From: Dryococelus australis | Taxonomy: Eukaryota; Arthropoda; Insecta; Phasmatodea; Phasmatidae | Assembly: GCA_029891345.1 (NCBI GenBank) | Contig: CM056995.1 | Location: 216,818,547-216,882,546 of the forward strand | Length of the DNA stretch: 64,000 nucleotides | Direction: 5' to 3' | Shown: positions 1 to 12,200 of the stretch, piece after piece | How positions within the stretch are numbered: position 1 is the stretch's first letter | Layout: the number at the start of each line of letters is the position of its first letter | Program-made: the position numbers and the translations under genes | The notes under the pieces: model-generated | What the model saw: only the letters and a program-made list of their open reading frames with translations | What the model was told of the DNA's origin: nothing | Database searches by the model: none

Positions 1-44
1 AACAATTTGTAAAAACTCAACTTATTTATTTAGTTTTGTACTTT

Positions 45-200
45 TTTAATGCATCTACGTTTAAAGAACGAGCAGATTTGCGAAATAATTCACAGTTTCA
101 CTTGATCGATGCAAGAATAAAGCGATGAGGTCCACGACAGTGTTAATTATACATAAGGTGGAAGAATACACAACGTGCATATAAGTAGATCATAGGTCAC
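45..200 (-). mobile_element. Truncated copy of the TA-flanked MITE family
   Basis: The sequence from about 45 to 200 aligns with the inner part of the 8686-9090 element: the shared blocks are tttcacttga, gatgcaagaataaagcga and aaggtggaagaatacac. Both terminal inverted repeats are missing, so it is an old truncated copy. Confidence 0.7.
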
Positions 201-1249
201 CGTTTTGGTACCACTGCAGAGCTCCAGCGCGAATGGCAGAAAGTGCTCCACAGGAATTTGAAAAAAAAGACGTACAAGACAGATTCGAGAAATGGCAGGA
301 ACGCTGGGACCACTATATTGATATGAAAAGGAACTACCTCGAAGGTGATAGTGTGTAAACGTCGACAAATGAAGAACTTTCTTGTAAACAGAGCTTGTCT
401 TGGAATGTTTTGTTACCAACTCGTAAGTGCATGAATATTCCTTTAATCGATTATTATTACTTAACACATGATATGACATAAACTGTATAATTATACTCTT
501 TTTGCTACATAACTTTAATTATCACTGTTAAGAGTGAGCGAAATATTAGATTAGTAGTTCTTCACTAATAAGTTCTATTTTTGGATTTTAAAGATTTTAT
601 TTAAGATTGTACACAATAAAACGAATATTACGGGTATTTCTTTATGTTTTTAAAGTGAACGTAAATACTCAAACAGACACTGTTTCACACAAGTGCTGCA
701 CTGTCCACTAGTAAATAGTGATTTCCATTATATCACCGATAGTCTTGTATTCGTATAATATGGTGTTTGCTACCCCTCACTCTCGACTAAAACACTTATA
801 ATCAAATAATTTATTGGTACACTGTCACTGTATTTTTGTAGAAGTCGGTTTCCAAATTTAAACTTGTCGCCATCGCAAAACAAATATTGTCACAGTTTTA
901 ATTTAATTGATTATCAAAGTATGTCATGTAAAATCCTACAAAATTCATTTTACGAGACGTACATAAAAATCAAGTCTTATGAAGGGGAGTCATCTGATAA
1001 GTCCGTAAACTCCTTTCAGTTTTAATCACTTCAGTGTATTTTACAGCAACGAATTTTTTTTCCTTTTTTCTGATAAAGGATGTGAATTCGTATTTTGGTT
1101 TAAAAGATGATAAGGTTCGTTACAAGATTTTCTAACGTTTACAATAATTCATAAATTTTCAATGAGTAAAAATGGATTTAAAGTTAATATATTTTCTTTC
1201 GAAAAGGACGTTAACAAATATGATACTGAGTAGACTGTACGAGTTATGG

Positions 1250-1560
1250 ACATAGAAGAAAGTAATATATTATTGTCATTGATATTTAGATTTGCACTGC
1301 AAGGAATTACTGTAAAAGCTGCCTCTGGATTCTTACAGTTATGTTTCTTCAGACGAGATATTAATTCTAATGACCCAAAACCAAAACACATAAGCGAAAT
1401 AGATGCTCGAGATATAATTTGTTGAGAACATTCCCATTTAATGAAGGTGTTGCTAGTAGTACTGCTATTATAAGTTCATTTGAAAATCCTGTTATGTATT
1501 CTGGAAATAAAATGAAATTTAATGTTGGTGATTAAATTTATATGTACAGAAAGTGAACAG
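1250..1560 (+). pseudogene. Unrecognised protein-coding repeat, copy A (broken)
   Basis: Starting at an ATG (MDIEESNILLSL) it encodes a segment including FRFALQG and LCFFRR, then a TGA, a frame change, and a segment with IISSFENPVMYS and YRK. It matches the - strand translation of 6298-6660 over about 100 residues, conserving F-R-F-x-L-Q-G, CFFR, D-x-R-D-I-I, I-S-S-x-x-x-P-V-M-Y-S and Y-R-K. The in-frame stops and frameshift show it is dead. I do not recognise the family; a transposon or an integrated-virus protein are both possible. Confidence 0.6.
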
Positions 1561-4500
1561 GTACCTGTGGTAACATGAGAATATTAGGTTATGTAGAATT
1601 AGTTTATAATCCTTGATATGTATTCATTACGTTATTATATATGCATGTGATCATATGAGATTAAATGTATAATAAAGGGGTTTACCATATACATAATTTA
1701 TTTTTTATAGGCTGGATGTCATGACAAACACCGCATTTCTAAGTACGCAGACGGTAAAATTTCTGGTGGTATGAATTGCGGAAAAGAACGATGAACTAAC
1801 TATAGGAGTATTGTAACTATGACAGTGACCTTCATTCTTTACAGTTCAGCGACAGGGGACGGTCTACTGGTACAGAAAATTGCGCCACCGCCCCTCACCC
1901 CCTTCCATCCAACTGAAATAACACAACGTACGCTTTGCACAACCAAGGTCATCCGCTAGTAACGTGTTACCAGCTGTTGCAAATCGGTAATGAGAGATAA
2001 TGTTGATCTTTTCCATCCATAAATGCTGTTTCTCGTTTCATTTGTGTATTTATACATTTGCAATCCATTTTATATTAGTATACAGTTTACTTTTCTATTT
2101 ACTCTTTTAATTTTTGCTAAGAAATACTTACAAAATCATTATGTACATTAAAATATAGAATTGTAAAGTGTTTTCTGAGATAGAAACTAACCATTCCAAT
2201 GAAAAATTAAAATTTTCATTGTGGATAGAACAATATCTTTACAAGCAACAGGAGTCGTAGTTTAATTAAGAGATGTGGCCCACGTGCCCTCTTCAAAAGG
2301 TAAAACATAATTTAAATAATTACTTTTTTGAATTCAAATTTAGGTTATGAAACAGTTTCGCAAGTTCTTGGTGAAAACATGTGTGAGGTTACACTGAATT
2401 CCGAAGAAATCATTGATGCAGTGCTACAATTAGGGACTCGCAAACTCTAAATTTCTTTTAAAAGTTCCCTCCCAACTATCACCAAAATAGTTTTATAAAA
2501 TCAGCTTAGAATGTGTAAAATCCCGGTTAATATTTTCAATGACGGTTTAAATTTAACACGCTAATATATTTTTTATTGTCGTGTGAACTTGTGTTCCTGT
2601 ACGGAGATAACGTGCATTAATTCACTGCATAAATTGTTCATAATTTTTAATTTAATGGGCTAAAAAAAATTGTGATTTAAAACCGCTTATTGTGTAATAG
2701 AATGCGTCTTATGGTTTATTTTTACATATTTACAAAATATGCCATTACGTATTTTTGTAAAGCTTTTGTATGCTTAGAAAATGCTTGCCTCATGCATAGA
2801 AATTTGTTACTGCCAAAAATAGTTTGGTTGCTGGAAAATTATAAAGAAATTTTCTTTCGAATTTAGTACGTGATACGTCTTCAGTTCGTCCAGAGGTAAG
2901 TTAATAAACGAAAATTAAAATTTCAAATTTATTATGTTATTTGCATAAAACTTATCCCCAACTTCGAAGATATAAATATAAAATCCAAATAAGAGCTTTA
3001 AATAACTTTTGAAAATCTTATTTTAATTTACTTACGTTTTAGTAGAAATACTTCACAGTCTCAGATATTAACCAACAGCAAGTGTGCAGAAGCCATGCAT
3101 GCTGTAATTTTCTGGACTCCAGTTCAGAATAAAAAAACCGCCACTGAAATAATGATATCCATGGACCTCTGGCACCTCTTTTTTTACACTGACCTTTGCA
3201 TCATCTCTGAAAAATAACAGCTCAGTGCAATGTATTTTTATTTAATGATATTTGCAATACAATATAGAATTTATTTTATTGTCTGCAATTAGAATCGAAC
3301 ACACATCACAAAGCTGTTCAGGTTACAATGAAGGCATTCTTATGGCGGTCTAAAACTTTTACCCGCCTGTCAGCACAATCGCGAGAATAAATACTACCTC
3401 ACGACGCATCAATTAATACTTTCTCAAATTATCAACAATTAGTTATATATAGTTATAAACGAAAATTTTTCTCTTAAACTAGCCAAATTATTTTTATACA
3501 GAAGTAACAGAGCCCGTTTATTAATTTACCAAGTACAATAAGTAGATATAATAAGTACTTTCTAAGACAGACTGCAGATTAAAAGAGTGAGATGGACTTC
3601 GCATTTTTTTTTCTGAAATAGTTGTTTAAGCGAATACGCGTATCTCGGTGAATAAATGTTATGTAAATACGACTTTTTGTCAGAAAAGATTTAAAAAAAA
3701 AAACAATTATCTATTCCCGTTTTTTTTTTTTTTTTTTTTTTGTCATATTAAGGGTTTTCTTGGAGAAAACAAATCGTGAAAATGGTCAAATATCGCATTT
3801 TTAAAACTTGCCTATATGCAGTTTTCTTAAGCGGCAAGAGAAAAGTACGAAGATACGAGCGTAGTTTAATCTGCAGGCTTTCATTACGTGTAATAAAATC
3901 CCTATGTTACAAGGTGTAATTTACACAGTACAGCGTCACGACGGAAACACTGCACGCCTTACGCGTAGGAGCGATGAGGTGCTAGGCGTGCGTCTTAGTG
4001 TCGCCAGTATCGCTCCCTCGCTTCTTGACCTTGTGGGTTCCAACGGCGGTCCATCCCACTCTTAATAATAGAGAGATGTCAGCAATCTGAAAGTAACAGT
4101 CTTTTGGAAGATGCAGGAACTAGTGCCCTTACAAAAGATTCCCGACAAATAAATTTGGAATAATAACTTGTTCTCCAAGGCCACCCTTCCCTCAATAACG
4201 GTCGTGGGCGTAGAAAACGAACGGATTCTATCAGACCAACACTGCAAAAACGTGCTTTCTACGCCCTTGGCCAATAACGTAGAAAAAAACACCGGAAAGT
4301 ACCGTTAACACGTGAACTTCGCAGCCAGAAGTCCTCATGTGGAACTGCACGCGTGTTGCTTGCTCACGTGAACTTAGTCTCGCCACACAAGGTCACCACA
4401 ACTTGTATTTCTTATATGCCGCGGTCATATATCGTCCTTGGTCAGTTTCCAGCCTTGCATATTGTCGTGCATTGACTAACCAGTCCACAGACGACATTCC

Positions 4501-4863
4501 TAACTGTCTGTTTCCGACCGTCACCTTTGAGGTATACAGACCAAGAGCAAGTATAAAACACTTACTTTCAAGGTTTTGGCAGTGCAGCACTGTGAGTGAC
4601 GCAGGTTTATGTTAACCGCTCTTGGCAACAGTGTGCGAGATAACGTACTGCATTTTCATGTGCTGTTCCAGGGCTACGGTTTTATTGTTTCTGTTTCAAT
4701 TTAATAGCGTATTTTTAAAGAAGTTTGTAGAAAATAATTTAAGCTATCAGGTGGACACATAGTAAGAAATTTTGTATCTTTACACGATATTTTTGTGAGA
4801 ATTAGTTAACAAAATTATCCACAAGACAGTAGTTGACTCCCAAGTTATGTGAAATCCAATAGC

Positions 4864-5160
4864 TAGAGCCACGAGTATATCGCGAATTCATTCGGGGACG
4901 AGGTAGACTCCAAACAATTGTTCTTTTCTCCTACTGTTGTGATTGGACAATAGTTCTTTAGACATGCCATATTTAACTGTAAGACAATAATAATCTCTAG
5001 GCAGTAGTGTGAGTAAATGTTTAACAATCCTGTACAGAGGCCTAAATTGATCATAGCAACTAATAAGCAAACGATAATGTTTCGAGTATACAGAGGAATG
5101 ACTGTCCATACGAGCTTGCTGCCAACTCAATCCGCAAAATACTCGGGGCTCTGCCAAAAG
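4864..5160. mobile_element. TIR element (MITE), copy 1, with ends AGAGCC(A/C)CGAGTAT
   Basis: It begins agagccacgagtatatcgcg and ends cgcaaaatactcggggctct, inverted repeats of about 20 bp. It is closely similar to 6658-6935 in the same orientation throughout. There is no coding capacity, so it is a non-autonomous DNA element of about 300 bp. Confidence 0.75.
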
Positions 5161-5824
5161 GAATTTTAATGTTTTTTGAGTCCTCCCCAAGCACAGATAT
5201 ACACTATACGAAATGATTCGTAATATTATTATATAAATGTATAAGAATAGTGAGAACGGACGAATGGTGGTAAACTATTTTCCCATACATCCAGGGTACC
5301 GTTCTATATTCGCTCACGAAACAGTCAAATGCATAGGGAAGTCCCCAACATTACATAGTAACGACGGTCAACATTCCTATATCTGCAGTTTGCATCATGT
5401 GGAATTATTCCCATACAATGTGTAAGTTAAAAACTTCCATTGCAGTTTACACAGTTTACTAGAAAATATTTTACAGTGCATGTAAGATATGAAAGTAAAT
5501 GATGTCTCGCAACATGCATGACAAACTACACCAGCGTGTTCTAAACATTATTTGCAACAAAACAAGTTTATTTACTGGATATTCCTGAACTCAAGTACAA
5601 ACTTTATGAGGCTATTTGTTACGGAAATAGGGGTAGAAATCGTTATACGACCTATAACCTATAGTCCATTCACGGTTACCTCCTGTTTTTATGAAGCCCT
5701 GATATATTTTTACTTTCAGGATTTTCTCCCGCCTCGTGTGAACCAAGTTTAAGTGAAATTAGAAAATTACCCCCAAGAGACAATGTTCAGTAATTGTGCG
5801 ACCTCAATTTAACAATATTTTGTA

Positions 5825-6080
5825 TTAGAAACATTTCTTACTAGGAATTGTCAACGTACTTTTTTCTCTCTAATCATAATTATAAACTAAATTTTATAAT
5901 TTATAGATAAAATATTAGTAAAAGTTCAATTTAACCAAAATAATATATTTTTCTCTTAACATATATGTAAAATACTTGTGACGGAGAGAATATTTTGGAA
6001 ACAACCAAACACGTCATACATGGGTTGATTTTTCAAAGATTAGATTCAAAAAGTGTGAAGAAACCGCAAATAGAATATGG
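5825..6080. repeat. Dispersed repeat shared with 28240-28880
   Basis: Blocks including tttcttactaggaattg, ttttctctctaat, aagttcaatttaaccaaa and aaacacgtcatacatg recur at 28240-28290 and 28651-28870 in the same order. No termini or coding capacity were identified. Confidence 0.6.
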
Positions 6081-6297
6081 CCTGATTAATAAGGGACGCA
6101 CATACTTGAAAACTTGTATTTTAAAGTATTGAATTGCAATATGTCAGAAACTACGTGAGATGAAACAACAAATTCGTGAATAGCGTTAGTCTTGTTTGAT
6201 GTCTGTAATTTGAGAACATTTGATGTGCGATAACATTGTCCGTCATTAGGAAATTAGAGGATGCCATGTTATTAACTAACGTAATAGTTAGCCGTGA

Positions 6298-6660
6298 CTA
6301 TTTATCGATTGTTATCAACCGCGAAATTTTAACTAACTTTCTGTATGACGAAATTTGATTTCCCAATTCAGCTTTTATATTCTTACGACTATACATTACA
6401 GGATCAGAATAACTACTTATAACAGCCGTTTCATTTATAACAACCTCATGTACAGGAACAGTCTTCCAATATATAATGTCCCGAGAATCCAAAGCCGACA
6501 AACCTGTAAATGAGGGATTAGGCATTTTATGATGTTTACGAAAGAAACAAAACTCCAGCACACCACTACCAACTTTACCAGTCATACCTTGAAGTCCAAA
6601 CCGAAACAAGAGCTATAGCAAAATATAACATTCTCATTTGGAATAACACTCAATGAGTAG
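6298..6660 (-). pseudogene. Unrecognised protein-coding repeat, copy B (nearly open)
   Basis: The - strand is open for about 100 codons (6609 down to 6298), with FRFGLQGM, CFFRKHH, DSRDIIYW, AVISSYSDPVMYSRKN and SYRKL. It is homologous at protein level to copy A at 1250-1560. Just upstream of the open part the frame shifts once, and a TIR element (6658-6935) interrupts it further upstream. The function is unknown; no Cht6 relationship is seen. Confidence 0.6.
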
Positions 6661-6935
6661 AGCCACGAGTATTTCGCAGATTCATTCGGAGTGGAGGTAG
6701 TCTCCAAACACTTGTTCTCTCCACCTACTTTTATGATTGGACGACAGTTGTTTAGACACACCACATTCAACTATGTGCCAGTAATAAGCAGAAGGCAGTA
6801 GTGTGAGTGAGTGTTGAACAGTCCTGTACAGGGGCCTCACTTGATCACAGCAACCAATAAGCAAACGATATTGTCTCGAGTGTATAGGAGGCCTAGTTTG
6901 CTGCCAACTCAGTTCGCGAAATACTCGGGGCATTA
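6658..6935. mobile_element. TIR element (MITE), copy 2, inserted in copy B of the coding repeat
   Basis: It has the same family and orientation as 4864-5160. The ten-base word tcaatgagta occurs just before the left end and just after the right end (three or four bases away from the expected terminus), suggesting a 9-10 bp target-site duplication as in Mutator-like elements. It interrupts the coding repeat on the - strand. Confidence 0.72.
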
Positions 6936-7040
6936 TCAATGAGTACATTTTATTTTAGCCATAGCCACTATGTTCATTACTTAGATGGCAATATTTGTTT
7001 TAATATGTGGTTATATGATGAAAAAATAACTGAAAGGTAA

Positions 7041-7088
7041 CCGTATTGGAGGTCACAAAAGTGCTCACTTTACCGTGAACAACCTCTA
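7041..7088. repeat. Solo end of the TA-flanked MITE family
   Basis: cacaaaagtgctcacttt followed by accgtgaacaacctc and TA matches the right terminal inverted repeat of the family at 8686-9090 and elsewhere. The rest of the element is absent. Confidence 0.6.
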
Positions 7089-7239
7089 AATAAAGTGGCG
7101 GAAACTTTCCAAGAGCCGTGCCCGCTAGGTGGCCTTTCGTCCCGTCTGCATACGCTCGAGAACTGACCCTGACTGTACAGCAACGCGTGCAGAACATACT
7201 GATAATTGGTACACATCCTACAAACATTGTCAGAAAAGA

Positions 7240-7400
7240 ACGATTTGCATTTGGTCACGTGGTAGTGTGTCTGACTTGCATTTGCAAGGTCGTTGGCTCG
7301 ATCCCAGCAGGTTGCACCGAGGTTGGTTTTTATTCCAAGGTTGGTTTCCCACCCGTACTCCCGGTACACGCAGTTCCTGAATGTTCAACTTTCCAATTAT
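7240..7400 (+). mobile_element. Probable tRNA-derived SINE
   Basis: A-box-like (cgtggtagtgtgtctga) and B-box-like (gttggctcgatccc) motifs at tRNA spacing are followed by a GC-richer body. There is no matching acceptor stem, so it is not a functional tRNA. Confidence 0.45.
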
Positions 7401-8685
7401 CTACCCTATTCTGGTCTGTAAAACTGCCTAGAGTTGTTTTCGGCTATGTAACACCAAATGAAAAATAATAAATACAAAAGAAGATGCGTACATTTTGTAA
7501 CACTGTAAAATATTTTTCTTAGACTGTATTTATTTAAATAATTAAAACATTTCAGGTATAAAATAATATTTTCTTATGAAAATGTAAGCGTATTTCTATT
7601 TTGTATTTATGGAGAGCACATTTAGCAAGAAAATCTTGGTCAAATAGGGTGATCAGTACAATACAATGGTTACACAGTCACTAAGTTCGTGGTAGTCAAG
7701 ATGCTTGTCTACCTACACTCGAGAGGCCAGCCAGTTCACCAAGATATTAACTGTAGTCCTATGTAAAAAATATTCGCCCTAATGTAAATAATATTTTGTG
7801 TAATTTATTTTATTTATTTTCATTTCAGTTATATTAATGATAATTTTTGTGGCTAAATTTGATGTGGTTAAAATCAGTTATTAACAATATTCGGAAGCAA
7901 TATTATTAGTTATATATTGGATACAATAACAGTAATTATGACGGTCTTGATTGATAAAAATTTCTTGGTAGCAAAATGTGGTTTCTAACGCATCCAGAAT
8001 AGAAATAAGGAAAATATGTTTAAATTATTATTTGCAATTATATCTACTTTTGATTTTTACTGTTAAATAAGTTCATTCTTGAAAAATATTTCACATAGTT
8101 ACAAAATGTATGCGGTCTTTTTTCCCCTGGACAATTATTGTTGTTTGTGTGCTACTGTTTAATGAGTTGTGCATACAGTATTGTCGGATGCTACTTTCCT
8201 TACTACCTTAAAGATTGGTCAAGAGGCACCGTTATATTTCTATATTTCGAGAATATTTTATTGCTTAGTGATGTTATCGACGATTCCTTCATAAAAATGT
8301 GAAGTCATAACATGCATTTCCAGTCGTAAAAATTTCTAAAAGCTGTTTGAAGTCACGTGAAAGGCATCTCGCAGTTTCTCTGGAATCCGTTACTTGGTTC
8401 ACCTGCAGTAACATTTTAACTTATAACTATTCTCACTTAAAATTGTATTACTATGTTAAAATCTAAATACGGTCGAACAACATAACAGATTCTTTATAAA
8501 TAATCTTCGTGGTCTTCAAATAACATGAGCCACAACACATAGTATTTACTTTATTCCATTTTGAGTTCTACACTAATAAAGATACCCATTCCATGTAACT
8601 CTTTCAATTCTACTTTCAAAACTCAATATCCTCAATCCGCATACTTTAATCAGACTATTCTTCAAAAATGCACTAAAAGCAAGTA

Positions 8686-9090
8686 AAGGCTGTTCACGAT
8701 AAAGTGAGTAATTTTAAAATCACCCTTAGAAAAAATCCCTGCTCCTACCAGCATATATTTTAACGGACGCACTGAATGACATGCGCCCAGTAAAGTTGGT
8801 AGCGATGGAGGGAAAGTAGTTCTACGTCTTAACGTTGAATTAAAAGTGTTAGGTAACCATTTGTGAAAACATAAATTATTTCTTTCGCTTCCTGTTTTTT
8901 TTTTAATGCACCTAGGTGTAAAATATTTACTTTTATAATAATTTCGCTGTTTCACTTGACCGACGCATGAATAAAGTGACGAGGCCCACTTCATTATTAA
9001 TCTTACATAAGACGGAAGAATACACTTTGTGCATACAAGTAGAGCTTAAGCAGGGTTCTGAAAAGTGCTCAGTTGACTGTGAACAGCCTT
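8686..9090 (-). mobile_element. TA-flanked MITE, full-length copy, 79 bp before exon 1
   Basis: The element is 405 bp with terminal inverted repeats starting AAGGCTGTTCAC and a TA dinucleotide on both sides (8684-8685, 9091-9092), the target-site signature of Tc1/mariner-type elements. It is inverted relative to the copies at 10077, 27582, 47994 and 51533. It has no transposase. Confidence 0.85.
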
Positions 9091-9169
9091 TACGTGATAT
9101 TCTAAAAATGTGTGAAATGATTGTAGCAAGTAGAAGGTGTTGTACATGTGACGATGCTTGTCTTGACAG

Positions 9170-9294
9170 GAACTGAGGGAGGAATTCGACAGGGAGCACT
9201 CGAAGACGAGGCGACCTCGGTTGTTGCTGACGATGGCAGTGCCCGCAGGCATAGAATACATCGACAAGGGATACGACGTGCCCAAACTCAACAG
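9170..9294 (+). CDS. Cht6: Cht6 exon 1 of window: GH18 domain, middle part
   Basis: It encodes 41 residues plus two bases, beginning ELREEFDRE and including LLLTMAVPAGIEYIDKGYDV, the GH18 segment that follows the catalytic DxxDxDxE region. It starts in phase 0 after the acceptor tcttgacag and ends at the donor gttagc with a split AG|G arginine codon completed by the next exon. It is GC-rich against AT-rich flanks. A TA-flanked MITE ends only 79 bases before it, so the branch point and polypyrimidine tract lie in a very short spacer or within the MITE. Confidence 0.93.
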
Positions 9295-12200
9295 GTTAGC
9301 TATACAAGTATCAGTCACGGAAAGTGTGTGTTTGCAGATGACGTGATCAACCCTTTTAGCTTCAGAGTCCTGTATCTGTAAAGTGGCATAGAAATAATCT
9401 CCAATGGTCTTCACTTTACACAGCGAAATTATTCACATCCCTTACGTGTGGTAGGTAGGCTATCGTTCACTGGTGAAGCTGTACATTCCTCCGCCAGTCT
9501 CACAAACAGCTGCCGCCAGTTATATTGTGGCACACAAGTTTTTTTATTCAAATAAACAAAAAAAATACTTAAAAGGAGAGGAAAAAATTTGTTATAATCA
9601 ATGAGGTACAATGCAACGGTAATCTATCAGACCTTTCAAAGCAAATAAACACTTACAATAATTCAATCCTCAAAGCTACCCAAAAATTATTATAAGCAAC
9701 TCAGTAATCATCTTAATTCCTCCATACAAAAATTATCAGCAAATCAGTAAATATTCAATAATCAGTCGTCAAAATAGCCCTTGAACTCTGCACACAATTT
9801 TTTCTTAACAATTTAATCAAACAACCCCAGAACAATAAATCATTATAAAATACAAGAAATGAAACGTTAAACAAAACTAACACTAATTAGCAGACACGCT
9901 GCATACCAAAAAAAAATATAGAAAAAAAATAGAACACTCTCAAGGAGCTGAATACCTAAAACGTTATACAGTTCAATTAAAATAATTTACCATAAAACAA
10001 TTTGATAACAATCTCAGTTCCGTACCCGAATGATAGAAATTACCTTTACATAATCACAATTAAATACCCGAAAGTATAAGCTATTCACGGTACAATGAGC
10101 ACTTTTGAAAGTGCTGCTTAAGATCTGCTTGTATACGCGTTGTGTATTCTTCCACCTTACGTAAAATTAACATTGCATTGGGTTTCATAACTTTATTCAT
10201 AAGTCGGTAAAATGAAACTGAGACGTTATTAAGAAAGTAAATGCTTTACATGTCTGCTATTGTTTATGCTTCAATGCATTAAAAAAAACCGAAAGTAATA
10301 GAAATAATTCTAAGTTATCGCAAATGGTAACCTACCACCTTTCATTCGATTTTTAGATATGGAACTACTTTCCATACATCGTTACTAACTCTACCGGGCG
10401 AATGTCACTCAGTGCGCCCATTAAAATATAATGTAGTAGTAGTGACTTTTTTCTAAGGTTAATTTCAAAAGTGCTCACTTTATTGTGAACAGCCTTTAGT
10501 TACAATTATTAGGTTGCAAGTGGAAAGGCAATATTAATGAACACGAAGGCAGTGCGGTCAAATGTGCCAACGCAAATTAAACAACTCAGGCTGAAAATAG
10601 CCATATAGAAAAAGCATAGCTCAATACAGGTTACAAATGACAAATCCTAAGGAGGAACTGCACCGGCACAGCATCGCGTTAGTTTAACCGAAACCATGCA
10701 TTTGCAATGCGCGTCCAAACAGAATTTCAAAAACACGATGCGCGATTAAGTTATCTAGCCCTTTAATAAAACCCACAGAACCATTTTCAAAATCGTCACC
10801 TAAAACGTCTGCTAAACCCACCTGCCTTGAATCACTCAATATATCAACATCGCTGTGTGAATAAATGTATGACAGCACGGAGGTCGGAGGGGAATAGACG
10901 TACTTGAATTTTCACATAAATTCAAACTGAAAAACAAAGTAGGGGAAATCTAGCGAGAGCACATGCATGGAGGGAGGGAAGCCATAGAGGTTGAAGAACG
11001 GGAGGAGAGGGTGGGACCATAGACTAAATATGAGGTAGACAGCTTATTCGTCTACTTCGCATATAGCCAACATTGACCTACCTCAAAGGAACACAACTGT
11101 CAAAGTCACATGGTCAACAGCGATGAACACGTTTGTTTATATCTTAATTTTTAAAAGACAAGCACTATTAAATTAATAAAATACTTTTACCAGTTTGAAT
11201 TTAATCAAAAAACATTAAAAATTGGTTAGAGGAAGGATACAAATATCTCAAAATCACTTGTTTACTAAACAGTGTTGTAACCTCAAACCCAATTCACGCT
11301 ATTTTTGCTCTCCGTGTTGGCAGTAAAACAGTTGAATGCTGGGAAACGGATATTGTTTGTGCGCAGCCAGCGAGATCGGGCAACCTCATATTTAGTCTAT
11401 GGGTGGGACACTGAGATCAAGAAACTGACGGAGTGGTGGCGAAAATTAACAACAGCGAGGAGCACTCTGCGATCAGCGCAATCTCCTTCCCACAGAAAAC
11501 GTTCGTATGCCCAAGGGACGTCCAAGTCTAGTCCAAGTACGACGAACACGACATCATCACCAAACAGATCATACAGCTGAAGCACAGAAGGCAGAGATAG
11601 AACACTAAATATTTCCATGGCGGAGAAGTGAAGATCAAGAAGTGTAGATATCAAATGTGACAATCACAGTGGAGTAAAGAGTGTCATTACACAAGGTACA
11701 AGTATAGGTGACATTATACAAAACATATATGTCAAACATTCTGTTCTTGAAACTACATTTGGAATCAAGCATCAACAGCTCTCGCACAGTCAATGACCTC
11801 GTAGATTTCCTGTCCACGTTGAGTCCCTATCGCCGGGGACAAAGTCCGTAGTAGATAACAGCACAATCCAGCGCTGAACCAGTCTTGCTGCGTCACATAA
11901 CGCCTGAAGGTCCGCAATTCTACGGACATTGAAGTGGGGAGGAAGGTCTTCAGCTGACACGCAGGCGCAAGCTACACTCGTAACCGGCTGACCGATAACG
12001 ACTCCCGACGCCTGTCCAGATCACGGGCGGAAAAAAATTCAAATTAAACAAACGAGAATTGGGAAATATTACCATAAAGAAGGGTTCGTACTGCCAGTTA
12101 TAAAAAAACATTGCAAAAACAGCATAATTACGTGGAACATATTCCTTAATATGCAACACGTGCGCCTTCCTGAAATCATGCCAAGTACCGGGTACGAAAA

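Larger units (their letters stand above)
1..9169 (+). other. Upstream Cht6 intron, repeat-rich
   Basis: Apart from the repeats listed separately, this stretch is AT-rich with no convincing Cht6 exon. I looked for the GH18 catalytic segment (DGxDxDWEYP), which must directly precede exon 1 in the protein, and did not find it, so it lies upstream of base 1. Stretches 2500-4860 and 7500-8680 show nothing recognisable apart from A/T homopolymers (for example a T run at 3721-3741). Confidence 0.6.
9528..11485 (-). mobile_element. Left (3') LTR of a decayed Gypsy element, with two nested insertions
   Basis: It aligns with 17650-18122 in the same orientation: shared blocks include cacaagttttt, ttataatcaat, cagacctt, caataattcaatcctcaaa, tcaatata, aactgaaaaacaaagta, gaaatctagcgag and gatcagcgcaat. 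About 1.06 kb at 9765-10836 is missing from the other LTR. That stretch includes the MITE at 10077; a second insertion sits at 11018-11401. Exact ends are not resolved. Confidence 0.7.

Noticed and set aside
1..9169. Search for the GH18 catalytic exon (DGxDxDWEYP) upstream of exon 1
   Set aside because: Not found in any frame by eye; it must lie upstream of the window.
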